A stretch of DNA of 64,000 nt from Maratus speciosus (lineage: Eukaryota > Arthropoda > Arachnida > Araneae > Salticidae), in contig OZ010793.1 in the NCBI GenBank assembly GCA_963932465.1, forward strand, positions 254,893,333 to 254,957,332. Direction: 5' to 3'. Each line of letters starts with the position of its first letter. Position 1 is the stretch's first letter. Shown piece after piece: positions 1 to 8,825 of the stretch. The notes below the pieces were generated by a model that saw only the letters and a list, made by a program, of their open reading frames with translations, did no database searches and had not been told where the DNA came from. Both the position numbers and the translations under genes were made by a program.

Positions 1-1166
1 TTAACTGTTACTTATTAATTTCAAAATTTAAAACGTTAATTTAAATTTACTAAGCATCATCATTTTATTTATTTATTTATTTTTATTTAATTATGTATTT
101 ATTTGCTTGTGCACTGCTATGACAGCGCTTTAAATATATTAATATGTTATAGTATTGTACATTTATTTATATGAAACATTAATTAATGAATCATCTAAAT
201 CATCATTTTACTTATTTATTTATTTAAATTTATATTCTGGTATGTATATATATACATATTTTTAATTCATCAATTCTATTTACAAAATACAATTATTGTT
301 TTATGCTCAATTCAATGATAGTTATTACTATTATTTAATAAATCATTTACTTTTTTCTTCTTATATTTTGTTATGTATATATTAACATATTTTTAATTAT
401 CCTTTATATATCTCTATGCAGTTTCTGCTTTAAAGCTTAATCCAATAATAGATATGAATATTTATTAATATATTTATTTTAATTATATATTAGTTTTTAT
501 TTCAAACAATGTATTTTACTAATAATAAATACCTATGTACTCATTTTAAATGTATCATATAACGACAGATGGCAGAACTTTATTGATTCATTGGAAAACA
601 CATTGGAATTCGTTTTTAAATGTAATACAGATGGCAGTAAGCAACATATCTTAAAATTTATACCTGCCTATAGTATACATTATTACTCCTTGGTCAATAA
701 TTATTTTAAAAACATTTTTGGCAACAGATGCAAATCATCTCATATCTTTTTTAATTTGCAGTATCATTCAAAGTCAGATTGGATCTTCAATTGGTAATAT
801 GTTTTTCTTTATTAATTCATTTCAATCAATATTTAATTTTAACTTAACTGTTTTCTAACATTTTAATTTCGGGATTTATTGTGTGCGGTAGTCTTAATTT
901 CGCATTCTTTAGCTTTTTACGGCTAATACCAAGCTGAAACCGCACATTTTATTTGTGGTAATCAAGGTAATTAGGAACTGACGAGTCTACCTTGATTCCA
1001 CAAATTTCCATTTATCCTATGTTTTCAAATCCATGTTGCATTTGTTATGGGGATCTGTTTCATAGAACTTATATGGTGGTTTATAGATCATATTTAATTG
1101 GAATAAATTCCTTTATTATTTATACATAAACAATTTTTGTTGGTAATTTATAATGGTTTATAATGG

Positions 1167-1197
<31 letters not shown>
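1..1197. other. AT-rich non-genic stretch with degenerate repeat
   Basis: No gene is supported here. The first 500 bases hold three loosely similar blocks (near 50, 185 and 340) built from cat-cat-ttta and tta-ttta motifs followed by tatgtatata, which suggests a decayed tandem repeat of about 150 bp. At 951-1005 an inverted repeat (atttgtggtaatcaaggta and taccttgattccacaaat) can form an 18-bp stem with one bulge. The stretch ends in a (TA)n tract at about 1170-1199, the insertion site of the next element. Confidence 0.6.
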
Positions 1198-1202
<5 letters not shown>

Positions 1203-1418
1203 TGCTCAAAACAATTAAACGATATTTGAAGTTTTATATAAAATAAAGATATAAACGAAATTTTTTTGCCGAAAATAGAAGAAGAGAATCACAAATGCAA
1301 ATTTTTCTGGTTTTCAAACTGTGGAGTATGCAAATTTTGAGTTCGACGTCAAAAACGTCGCTTCAGCGGCAGCGAATGAAATTTGACTTTCAACTGGATA
1401 AAAGAGAATGAAGACAAG

Positions 1419-1637
1419 TGTGGTGTATTTGACGGTAACCGCGACTAGCGGGAAAGAAAAATAGAATGTTTTTGTGCTTGAGCGGCAATTGTATGCTATG
1501 CCGAATCTGTGTTTCCTGTGATCGTCTGCTGTAAAATGTGTTCGTTATTAAATACTTGTTTAAGCAAGATGTATATATTATTCTTGTAGATATATCTCTC
1601 CACGCAATGATATTTAAGTCCATAAAAATATGCGACA
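1419..1637 (+). repeat. 5' LTR (219 bp)
   Basis: The block from TGTGGTGTATTT to TGCGACA is repeated exactly at 5861-6079. The TG...CA ends and the flanking 5-bp duplication acaag fix the borders. Confidence 0.97.
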
Positions 1638-1639
1638 GC

Positions 1640-1650
1640 TGGCGACGAGG
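1640..1650 (+). promoter_or_regulatory. Primer binding site, tRNA-Ser(GCU)-like
   Basis: TGGCGACGAGG begins two bases after the 5' LTR. It is complementary to a tRNA 3' end ...CCTCGTCG-CCA, which matches the acceptor stem of eukaryotic tRNA-Ser(GCU). A tRNA-Ser primer is a known trait of mag-type elements. The match is read by eye; the host tRNA itself is not in the window. Confidence 0.8.
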
Positions 1651-1778
1651 TGTTTGTAACTAAAAGTTTCAAAGTCATTACGACCACGGACAACGCCGAT
1701 GGATAATTAGCTGCTGAAGACTGCTCAAGGTAAAAAAAAAAAAATTCTTTTGTATTTATCTTTTAAAGAAGGATAAAA

Positions 1779-4700
1779 ATGGAGCAGCTCGTTCAAAGTT
1801 TAATCGAACAGAATAAAGCCTTAATGGAAACTTTAGCCACTTTTGCCGGTCCGAAAACCCACGAACCTAAAGTTTCGGTTCAATTTGAAAAGTTCGATGA
1901 TACAAATGAAGCGTTTGATGCTTTTATAGAACGCTTCGAAGCATTCATGGACATTCAAAATGTTCCGGATGGCAAACGTGGGAAAGTTTTTATTTCTAGT
2001 TTGTCAGCAAAATTATACAATTTGTTGAAAAACCTGCTAGCTCCTGACAGTCCTTCCGATAAAGATTTCCTTACCCTAAAAAATACGTTAAAAGCTCACC
2101 TCACTCCGACGCCGCTTATAATTCCTAGTAGGCATGTATTTCTAAATCGTAAGCAACGAGAGGGGGAAAGTGTCAGTGCTTTTATGGCTGAACTTCGCTC
2201 CTTAGCAATTCCTTGTCAGTATAAACAAGAAATGTTAAATACGATGTTAAGGGATGTTTTTGTAAGCGGGTTAAGGGATAGAGCAATACTAGATAGACTT
2301 TTCGAAGAAGATGATATAGATATCGAGAATACCTTAAAAATTGCTTTAGCTATGGAGAAAGCTATGAAAGGGGCAAATGAGATAATGGGGAAATCTTTAG
2401 AAATTAAGGAATTTAGCGTGGGAAAAAATAAAGAGCAGTCAAAATGTGTTTCGCAAAGGAAAAACCTTGGAAAACAAAATCATTCGGGAAAGAAGGAAAA
2501 AACAAATTGCACACGGTGTACGGCAACTAATCACGATAAGCATTCCTGCAGATTTAAATTAGCTAAGTGTCATTTTTGTCAAAAAATTGGGCACATTCAA
2601 AAAGCCTGTTTTGCCGCAAACAAAGGGTTAAAAGCAAACACGGTAAAACAAAAGCAGGTAGATACTCTGTATTCTAGTGAAAATGTTATCCCAATGTATT
2701 CTTTTGATTTGAACTCGCTAAAAGAGGAGGAGCAAAGAAAACCTCCTATTATGTTAACACTAATTGTTGAAAATAAACCTGTAAGTATGGAACTGGATAC
2801 TGGAGGGGCCGTCTCGGTAATGAGCGTTAAAAAATTTCGTGAGATTTCGAAGAAAAAAATTAAGCCCTCAAAAGTAGTTTTTAAAACATATAAAGGCGAA
2901 ATAATTGTACCTTTGGGATTTGTTACTGTTGATGTTGAATACAAAAATCAAAAATTCAAATTAAATTTGTACATTGTTAAGGAAAATTTGGATACAATTT
3001 TTGGCCGTGAATGGCTATATAGTATCAATTTGGATTGGAATTCTATCAAAGCAGTGAGAACATCTTGTGAATATGATTTGAATAAATTGTTAGAAGAGTA
3101 TAAAGAACTTTTCGACGATCAGTTAGGTGAAATTAATAATTATGAAGTAAAGTTGGAACTTAAATCCGATGTAATTCCAAAATTTTGTAGAGCCAGACCC
3201 GTACCTTTTTCTTTAAAAGATAGGGTTGAAGAAGAAATTGATAGGCTTGAAAGGGAAGGTATCATAGAGAGGGTAGAATCCTCGGATTGGGCAACACCAG
3301 TTGTCCCGGTTGAAAAAACTGATGGGTCAATACGCCTATGTGCAGATTACTCTGTTACCGTAAACCAAAATATAATGATACAACAACATCCTTTACCAAA
3401 ATTAGAGGAAATATTTTCAAGCTTAAATGGAGGTAAACATTTTTCAAAAATTGATTTTAAACATGCATATTTGCAAATGAAAGTGCATCCCGATAGTCAA
3501 AAACTCTTAACTATAAATACTCATAAAGGGTTATATGTATGTAAAAGACTTATGTATGGTTTAAATTCTGCCCCAGCTATTTGGCAAAGATATATTGATG
3601 GTCTTTTCCAGGGGATGGAAGGTATTAAAGTTTTTATGGATGATGTTAGAGTGACTGGATCAGATGATAATTTACATTTAGAGGCCTTAAGAAAATTTTT
3701 TCAGAAATGTAAAGATCATGGGCTGAAATTAAATTTGGGTAAGAGTAAATTTTTTCAAAAAGAAATAAAATTTTTAGGGCACAAAATTGATGAAAACGGT
3801 TTACATAAAACTGATGAGAAGATTTCTGCGATTTCGAAAGCTCCTAGACCTACAAACGTACAAGAAGTACAGAGTTTTTTAGGGCTTGTTAACTTTTATG
3901 GAAAATTTTGCCCTAATTTGGCTACAATAGCGAATCCTTTGTATAAATTAACACAGAAAGATGTTAAATGGGTTTGGTCAAAGGATTGTCAGGAAGCTTT
4001 TGAAAAAATTAAAAATGAAATTTGTTCTCCGCGTGTCCTAATGCATTATGATCCATCCCTGCCATTGGTATTGGCAAATGACGCATCTCCTGTTGGGGTA
4101 GGGGCGGTACTTTCCCACTCTTTGCCTGACGGAACGGAAAGACCAATAGCTTTTGCCTCCAGAACTCTCACAAAAACTGAGCAAAAATACGCTCAGATTG
4201 ATAAAGAAGCACTCGCAATTGTATGGGGTGTCAAGAAATTTTATCTTTACCTAAAAGGGAGACGATTCACATTATTAACTGACCACCAACCTTTAGTGGC
4301 CATCTTCGGATCGAAGAAAGGTCTCCCAATTCTGGCAGCGACAAGATTGTTACATTATTCTTTAGTATTACAATCTTTCCAGTTTGACATAAAGTATCGT
4401 CATACAAAAAACCATGGTAATGCTGACTGTTTGTCTAGGCTGCCGTCCACTTCCGAACAGCTAGACGTTAAAGATGAAATTTCTCTATTTCAGTTAGCAC
4501 AAATAGAAACTCTTCCTGTCACAGCTAGTGACTTAGCCAAAGAAACTCTTTTGGATGCAGACCTCGCTCCAATACTTCATGTGTTACAGAGTGGAGGAGT
4601 TTTAAGGGGAAGAGAAGCAGAATATAGTTTACAAGATGGTTGCATACTGTTAGGTCAGCGGGTGTGCGTCCCTAAACGGTATCAGGCTCAGGTGCTTGAA

Positions 4701-5837
4701 GAGTTGCATCATGGCCATCTAGGTGCTGTAAAAATGAAATCTATCGCGAGATCGTACGTTTACTGGAAAAACATCGATAAGGACATAGAAAACACGGCCA
4801 AGAACTGTGTAGACTGTGCTCGATATAAAACCGACCCACAAAAGGTGAAGGTGCATTACTGGGAGTATCCTAGTACACCTTGGCAACGTATCCACATAGA
4901 TTTCGCTGGACCTATCTTTGAACATATGTTCCTGATTATAGTAGATGCTCATTCAAAGTGGTTGGAAGCTTATCCAATGAGATCCACCACAACAACCAAA
5001 ACGATTGAATGCTTAAGAGACTGTTTCGCACGATTTGGATTGCCACTTATGCTTGTAAGTGACAACGGTCCACAGTTCACATCGTTCGAATTTGACATGT
5101 TTATGCGTAATAACGGCATTAAACACAAAACCACTGCGCCCTTTAAGCCATCTAGCAATGGGCAGGCCGAAAGATACGTATTTACAGTGAAGCAATCTTT
5201 AAGAGCTATGCAAAATTATAGCGGAACGATACAACAAAAATTAAGTACATTCCTTATGCAATACAGAAAAGCTCCGAACCTCACTACACTCCATAGTCCA
5301 GCCATGCTCATGTTGAAGAGAGAGATTCGGACGAGAATCGACCTGCTGCGTCCTGATCTTAAGAGCAGAGTGGAAGAAAAAGTTCGTAAAGGAACTTATG
5401 AATTCTCAGATAGAGGGTTCCGAATTGGCGACAATGTCGCTGTACGAAATTACCGGCAAGGAGACAAGAGGTGGAGGTTTGGAAGAGTCGTTAGTAAAGA
5501 TGGGCAACTACATTACACTGTGGATGTAAATGGCCAATTGTGGCGTAGGCATGTGGATCAAATACGGGATGGAGGAGACATAGAGGAAAAAGAATGCGGG
5601 CTCCGACGACAGTCTGCAAAACCTGCCATTCCTGTGCAAGATGCTGAGGCTCCGACGTCCAGTGTTGAGTCAACACCATCACCGACCTGTAGGGAGACGG
5701 AGACGACTGATGCAACGCCAGTCTCAATTCCTACACCAGAGCATGCTCCACTCATAGCCCAGGGTTCAACTCCGACACCACAACCAGTTCGCCGATCCAC
5801 TAGAGTCCGGAAACCTCCAAAGCGATTAGATCTATAG
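1779..5837 (+). CDS. gag-pol: Gag-Pol polyprotein of Ty3/gypsy element
   Basis: One 1352-residue frame encodes everything the retrotransposon needs to copy itself in the cytoplasm and integrate into nuclear DNA. In order: Gag with two zinc-knuckle-like boxes (C244/C247 and a classic C264-x2-C267-x4-H272-x4-C277); an aspartic protease with D340-T-G; reverse transcriptase with F-M-D-D-V at 619-623; RNase H with D768, E810 and D835; an integrase with the H977/H980-C1010/C1013 zinc motif and D1041, D1095, E1131 (D,D-35-E); a GPY/F-like module around W1232; and a basic Pro/Arg/Lys tail. Gag and Pol share one frame with no frameshift signal, as in several mag-like elements. All catalytic residues I looked for are present and there is no stop, so it may be functional. 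The first ATG after the primer site is taken as the start. Confidence 0.96.
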   Translation: MEQLVQSLIEQNKALMETLATFAGPKTHEPKVSVQFEKFDDTNEAFDAFIERFEAFMDIQNVPDGKRGKVFISSLSAKLYNLLKNLLAPDSPSDKDFLTLKNTLKAHLTPTPLIIPSRHVFLNRKQREGESVSAFMAELRSLAIPCQYKQEMLNTMLRDVFVSGLRDRAILDRLFEEDDIDIENTLKIALAMEKAMKGANEIMGKSLEIKEFSVGKNKEQSKCVSQRKNLGKQNHSGKKEKTNCTRCTATNHDKHSCRFKLAKCHFCQKIGHIQKACFAANKGLKANTVKQKQVDTLYSSENVIPMYSFDLNSLKEEEQRKPPIMLTLIVENKPVSMELDTGGAVSVMSVKKFREISKKKIKPSKVVFKTYKGEIIVPLGFVTVDVEYKNQKFKLNLYIVKENLDTIFGREWLYSINLDWNSIKAVRTSCEYDLNKLLEEYKELFDDQLGEINNYEVKLELKSDVIPKFCRARPVPFSLKDRVEEEIDRLEREGIIERVESSDWATPVVPVEKTDGSIRLCADYSVTVNQNIMIQQHPLPKLEEIFSSLNGGKHFSKIDFKHAYLQMKVHPDSQKLLTINTHKGLYVCKRLMYGLNSAPAIWQRYIDGLFQGMEGIKVFMDDVRVTGSDDNLHLEALRKFFQKCKDHGLKLNLGKSKFFQKEIKFLGHKIDENGLHKTDEKISAISKAPRPTNVQEVQSFLGLVNFYGKFCPNLATIANPLYKLTQKDVKWVWSKDCQEAFEKIKNEICSPRVLMHYDPSLPLVLANDASPVGVGAVLSHSLPDGTERPIAFASRTLTKTEQKYAQIDKEALAIVWGVKKFYLYLKGRRFTLLTDHQPLVAIFGSKKGLPILAATRLLHYSLVLQSFQFDIKYRHTKNHGNADCLSRLPSTSEQLDVKDEISLFQLAQIETLPVTASDLAKETLLDADLAPILHVLQSGGVLRGREAEYSLQDGCILLGQRVCVPKRYQAQVLEELHHGHLGAVKMKSIARSYVYWKNIDKDIENTAKNCVDCARYKTDPQKVKVHYWEYPSTPWQRIHIDFAGPIFEHMFLIIVDAHSKWLEAYPMRSTTTTKTIECLRDCFARFGLPLMLVSDNGPQFTSFEFDMFMRNNGIKHKTTAPFKPSSNGQAERYVFTVKQSLRAMQNYSGTIQQKLSTFLMQYRKAPNLTTLHSPAMLMLKREIRTRIDLLRPDLKSRVEEKVRKGTYEFSDRGFRIGDNVAVRNYRQGDKRWRFGRVVSKDGQLHYTVDVNGQLWRRHVDQIRDGGDIEEKECGLRRQSAKPAIPVQDAEAPTSSVESTPSPTCRETETTDATPVSIPTPEHAPLIAQGSTPTPQPVRRSTRVRKPPKRLDL

Positions 5838-5847
5838 AAGAAGTTTT

Positions 5848-5860
5848 GGAAGGGAGGAGA
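5848..5860 (+). promoter_or_regulatory. Polypurine tract
   Basis: GGAAGGGAGGAGA lies directly against the TG of the 3' LTR. This is the position and composition expected for the plus-strand primer in reverse transcription. Confidence 0.9.
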
Positions 5861-6079
5861 TGTGGTGTATTTGACGGTAACCGCGACTAGCGGGAAAGAA
5901 AAATAGAATGTTTTTGTGCTTGAGCGGCAATTGTATGCTATGCCGAATCTGTGTTTCCTGTGATCGTCTGCTGTAAAATGTGTTCGTTATTAAATACTTG
6001 TTTAAGCAAGATGTATATATTATTCTTGTAGATATATCTCTCCACGCAATGATATTTAAGTCCATAAAAATATGCGACA
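5861..6079 (+). repeat. 3' LTR (219 bp)
   Basis: Same sequence and length as 1419-1637. It is followed by acaag (6080-6084), the second copy of the target duplication, and then by Tc1 sequence. Confidence 0.97.
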
Positions 6080-6107
6080 ACAAGGATTCAGTGATTGCTT
6101 TGTTTCG

Positions 6108-7148
6108 ATGAGTACGATGTCTCAGCGAAGTCATTTGACAGATTCAGAAGCTTTGAGAATTGTTGGTAGGTTAGCAGGGGGCCAAACTCAAGCCGAAGTA
6201 GCGCAAGCCATTGGAGTGTCACAAAGTGTCATTTCCAGGATCTGGAACCGTTTTTTGGAGAGGGGATGTGCAGGCCGAAGACCAGGGCAAGGTCGTAGAC
6301 GGGCAACAACGCCCAATGAAGATCGGTATTTAGCGTTAACAGCTCGAAGACACCGAACCATGAACGCTACTCTTCTCCAACAACACCTTCGCTCGGCTAC
6401 AGGCACCACGATTTCAACTCAGACTGTCCGAAACCGGCTCCATGCTGTAGGTCTGTATGTTCGCCGACCGATGGTATGTGTTAGATTAACATCAAGGCAT
6501 CGTCGCGACCGCAGGGAGTGGGCAACCGAGCATGTCAACTGGAGGAGAAATGAATAGAGCAATATTCTGTTTTCTGACGAGTCCCGTTTTTCTGTGCATC
6601 CGGATAATAAGCATATTTTCATCTGGAGGGACCGTGGCAGTAGGAATAATCCTGCGTTCGTGCACGAAAGTGTCAGATTTGGCGGTGGAGGAGTGTTGGT
6701 GTATGGTGGCATCTCTATTGACGGGCGCACTGACCTCTACATCATTCGAGATGGAGCTCTGACTGGTCGCCGATATAGGGATGAGATCCTCAGACCTATT
6801 GTATTCCCTTACGCTGCAGCAATCGGAGATAACTTCATTTTAATGGACGATAACTGCAGGCCACATCGTGCAAACCTGGTGGAGGATTTCCTTTTCGAGG
6901 AAGAAATCGTTCGAATGGAATGGCCAGCGTGTTCTCCAGACATGAATCCAATCGAGCACGCTTGGGACGCTCTAGGAAGACGAGTTTCTGGCCGCCAACA
7001 ACCCCCACAAACTCTCCAAGAACTGGAAAGAGCTCTTCTGGAAGAGTGGGGCAGAATACCCCAACTCGTCATTAATAGCCTCATTGAGTCCATGCCTCAA
7101 AGGTGTTCAACGTTGCTGGCCGCCCGTGGAAACAATACCCCCTACTGA
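6108..7148 (+). pseudogene. Tc1-type transposase, one in-frame stop
   Basis: A 346-codon frame for a DNA-cutting and joining transposase that would act on the TIRs at 1200 and 7386. The N-terminal part has a helix-turn-helix region (about residues 10-55: Q-T-Q-A-E-V-A, S-Q-S-V-I-S-R-I). The catalytic triad is D157 (F-S-D-E-S), D248 (L-M-D-D-N) and E283 (N-P-I-E-H), giving the 34-residue D-to-E spacing of Tc1. The frame is continuous from 6108 to 7148 except for TAG at 6555-6557 (codon 150), in the N-W-R-R-N-E-stop-S-N-I-L-F context where Trp is usual, so one G-to-A change explains it. Start: ATG 6108, with a second in-frame ATG at 6117. An upstream in-frame ATG at 6072 belongs to the LTR and is not native. 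Confidence 0.93.
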
Positions 7149-7386
7149 AAATGATTTTCTTTGAAGAAAACACCTTTTCTTATTCTTTTTTTCTCATATG
7201 CACAAATTGTGTTTTTTTCCTTTAGTACACAAATGCGCAATAAAATGCATTTTTTTCTGCCAAACATGTGTAATTTATTCTCATATAACCTACTATGTCT
7301 GTCGACCATGTATCAATCAGCTAAACAGTTTACCAGATACAAAATCCACCTAAAACTGCAATATCCTTTAATTGTTTTGAGCAGTG

Positions 7387-7799
7387 TATATATATATATA
7401 TATATATTACGTATATTAATTTGGGCTGTTTAATAAATAGCCCCTGCTTACAGGGGCGCCATTTGAGAGGGGCTGGGGGCAATACCCCCCCCCCCAAGGA
7501 ATTTCATTTTTCAGAGAATTTATCAACCATCAGTTGTCAGACTCAAACAAAAATTAAAAAAAATCCCTGCCGGCTCGGGCCTACAGGCGGAGGTAGATTT
7601 CGATGTTAAGTACTAAATTCACCAACAAAACTTAAATCAAGATTAGAGATAAACCCAGTTCCTTCACTAAGAATGAACTCTAGGGAGCTAAACATTTTGT
7701 GAAAATTCTAATATACACGAATACACACACGCATGCATATGGAATAGGTTTAAAAAATAGCTAAAGCAAATTCAGAGAACCTCAAAGTGATAAATAAGT
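7387..7799. other. Non-genic stretch after the Tc1 element
   Basis: It begins with the rest of the (TA)n tract (to about 7408). A short GC-rich piece at 7439-7600 contains cccctgcttacaggggcgcc and a run of 13 C at about 7486. I see no coding potential. Confidence 0.5.
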
Positions 7800-8170
7800 T
7801 AATATTTCCATAGTCGGGTTTTTATCGTGTTTTAATACATTTCTTCAAACTCACATGACGTTACATATTCACCTGCTGAGGTCCATTTTATTTCCAATAT
7901 GACGCAATATTTTGTTGTTGTTTTTTAATTCGTCAAACTATTTATTTCATTTTGAGTTTTCATGCGGAAATCTTGCTCTAGGAAACTTATGACGTAATAT
8001 TCAATTTGTTTTCAATTCGTCAAACTATTTATTTTATTTAATTTTTCACGTGAAATTCTCGCAAAAGAAAAGCAATTGTTGTGGTGAGAATTTTATTGCT
8101 TTTTTTTTTTAATTGTTGGCAACTGCAATAACGAAAAATATTTATTTTTTTCTGTTATTGTTGTGTAAGA
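7800..8170. repeat. Dispersed repeat, copy 1 (others near 50805 and 58840)
   Basis: The block with ttccaatatgacg, attcgtcaaactatttattt, cacgtgaaa and taattgttggcaactgc is matched in the same order at 50805-51200, and more loosely at 58840-58980. Within each copy the unit with tatgacgtaatattca and attcgtcaaactattta recurs, so the family is itself partly tandem. No reading frame is present. The type of element is not known. Confidence 0.65.
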
Positions 8171-8199
8171 GCTGATTTTATCGGAATCATGTTAAGATG

Positions 8200-8364
8200 G
8201 TATTCAAATTTTTAAACTTCCCCATTTCCATTCCCTTGGTCCGATTTTACCCATTTTCAATCCCCGCCGAGATATTAGCCATCTCAAAGTTGTTGGCGAG
8301 TTTGAAGACGATCCGTGCATAATTGCGACTTTTATCGTGCGGACAAAATTTAGTACATGCATAC

Positions 8365-8400
<36 letters not shown>

Positions 8401-8825
8401 GTATGTATGTACGTATATACCTAAAATTCCTCAAACGCTAAAATAATTTAACAGATTTAATTTCAATAAAAACATGTGCATTAAATAAATGCTTTATGCT
8501 TAGAAATTAATAATTATAAGAAAAATTTCCTATTCGAACTTTCTTAATGTGAGACATAAATCGTACTTTGGCTAATTTAAAAAATATATGAGAGACATTT
8601 TTTTTTATCAATTGCTTCTCAGCTGTATACAACTTGATCACAGGAAAACTAGTCCCCTCATGGCAAGAAATTCAGGTATAGAGTTTATTCAGATAGTTTT
8701 TTGGGGGTGGGGGAGGGGAGGGTTGAAGGGGCGAGTATAATTCAAGTTCTTAATTATCCGACTTTTTTACTTTTATGGATTATTAGTGTCACATGATATA
8801 AACTGCAATCATTGCAATGTTATCA
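8200..8825. other. Non-genic stretch with palindromic TA microsatellite and G-rich tract
   Basis: At 8355-8418 a (TA)n core is flanked by catgcatacgtacat and atgtacgtatgtatgta, so the block is a near-palindrome. At 8700-8730 there is a G-rich run (ggggg, ggggg, gggg, ggg) that could form a quadruplex. Nothing looks coding. Confidence 0.5.

Larger units (their letters stand above)
1419..6079 (+). mobile_element. Ty3/gypsy LTR retrotransposon, mag-like, apparently intact and young
   Basis: A complete 4661-bp element: 219-bp LTRs (1419-1637 and 5861-6079) beginning TG and ending CA, a 5-bp target duplication acaag (1414-1418 and 6080-6084), a primer binding site at 1640, one uninterrupted gag-pol frame and a purine tract just before the 3' LTR. 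By eye I find no difference between the two LTRs. As they are identical copies at insertion, this implies a recent event. It sits inside the 5' part of a Tc1-like transposon. The tRNA-Ser-type primer site and two CCHC boxes in Gag fit the mag lineage. No envelope gene is present, so it should be an intracellular retroelement rather than a retrovirus. Confidence 0.97.
1200..7386 (+). mobile_element. Tc1-like DNA transposon, split by an LTR retrotransposon
   Basis: Both ends carry matching terminal inverted repeats: CACTGCTCAAAACAATTAAA at 1200, followed by one mismatch and GATATT, and its reverse complement ending at 7386. The TA at 1198-1199 and 7387-7388 is the target duplication expected for Tc1/mariner elements, and both sides continue into a (TA)n microsatellite. 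Without the nested LTR element (1419-6079 plus one 5-bp target copy) the transposon would be about 1.5 kb, normal for the family. It contains one transposase reading frame (6108-7148) broken by a single stop, so this copy would need transposase from elsewhere. The LTR insertion lies between the left TIR and the transposase start. Confidence 0.95.

Noticed and set aside
591..797. 68-codon + strand ORF, with a 33-bp exon-like piece at its end
   Set aside because: Low-complexity AT-rich DNA; the acceptor and donor around 763-795 are weak and no neighbour exon was found.
1779..5837. The gypsy element considered as an endogenous retrovirus with an envelope gene
   Set aside because: After the integrase the frame ends about 20 bp before the 3' LTR, leaving no room for an envelope gene.
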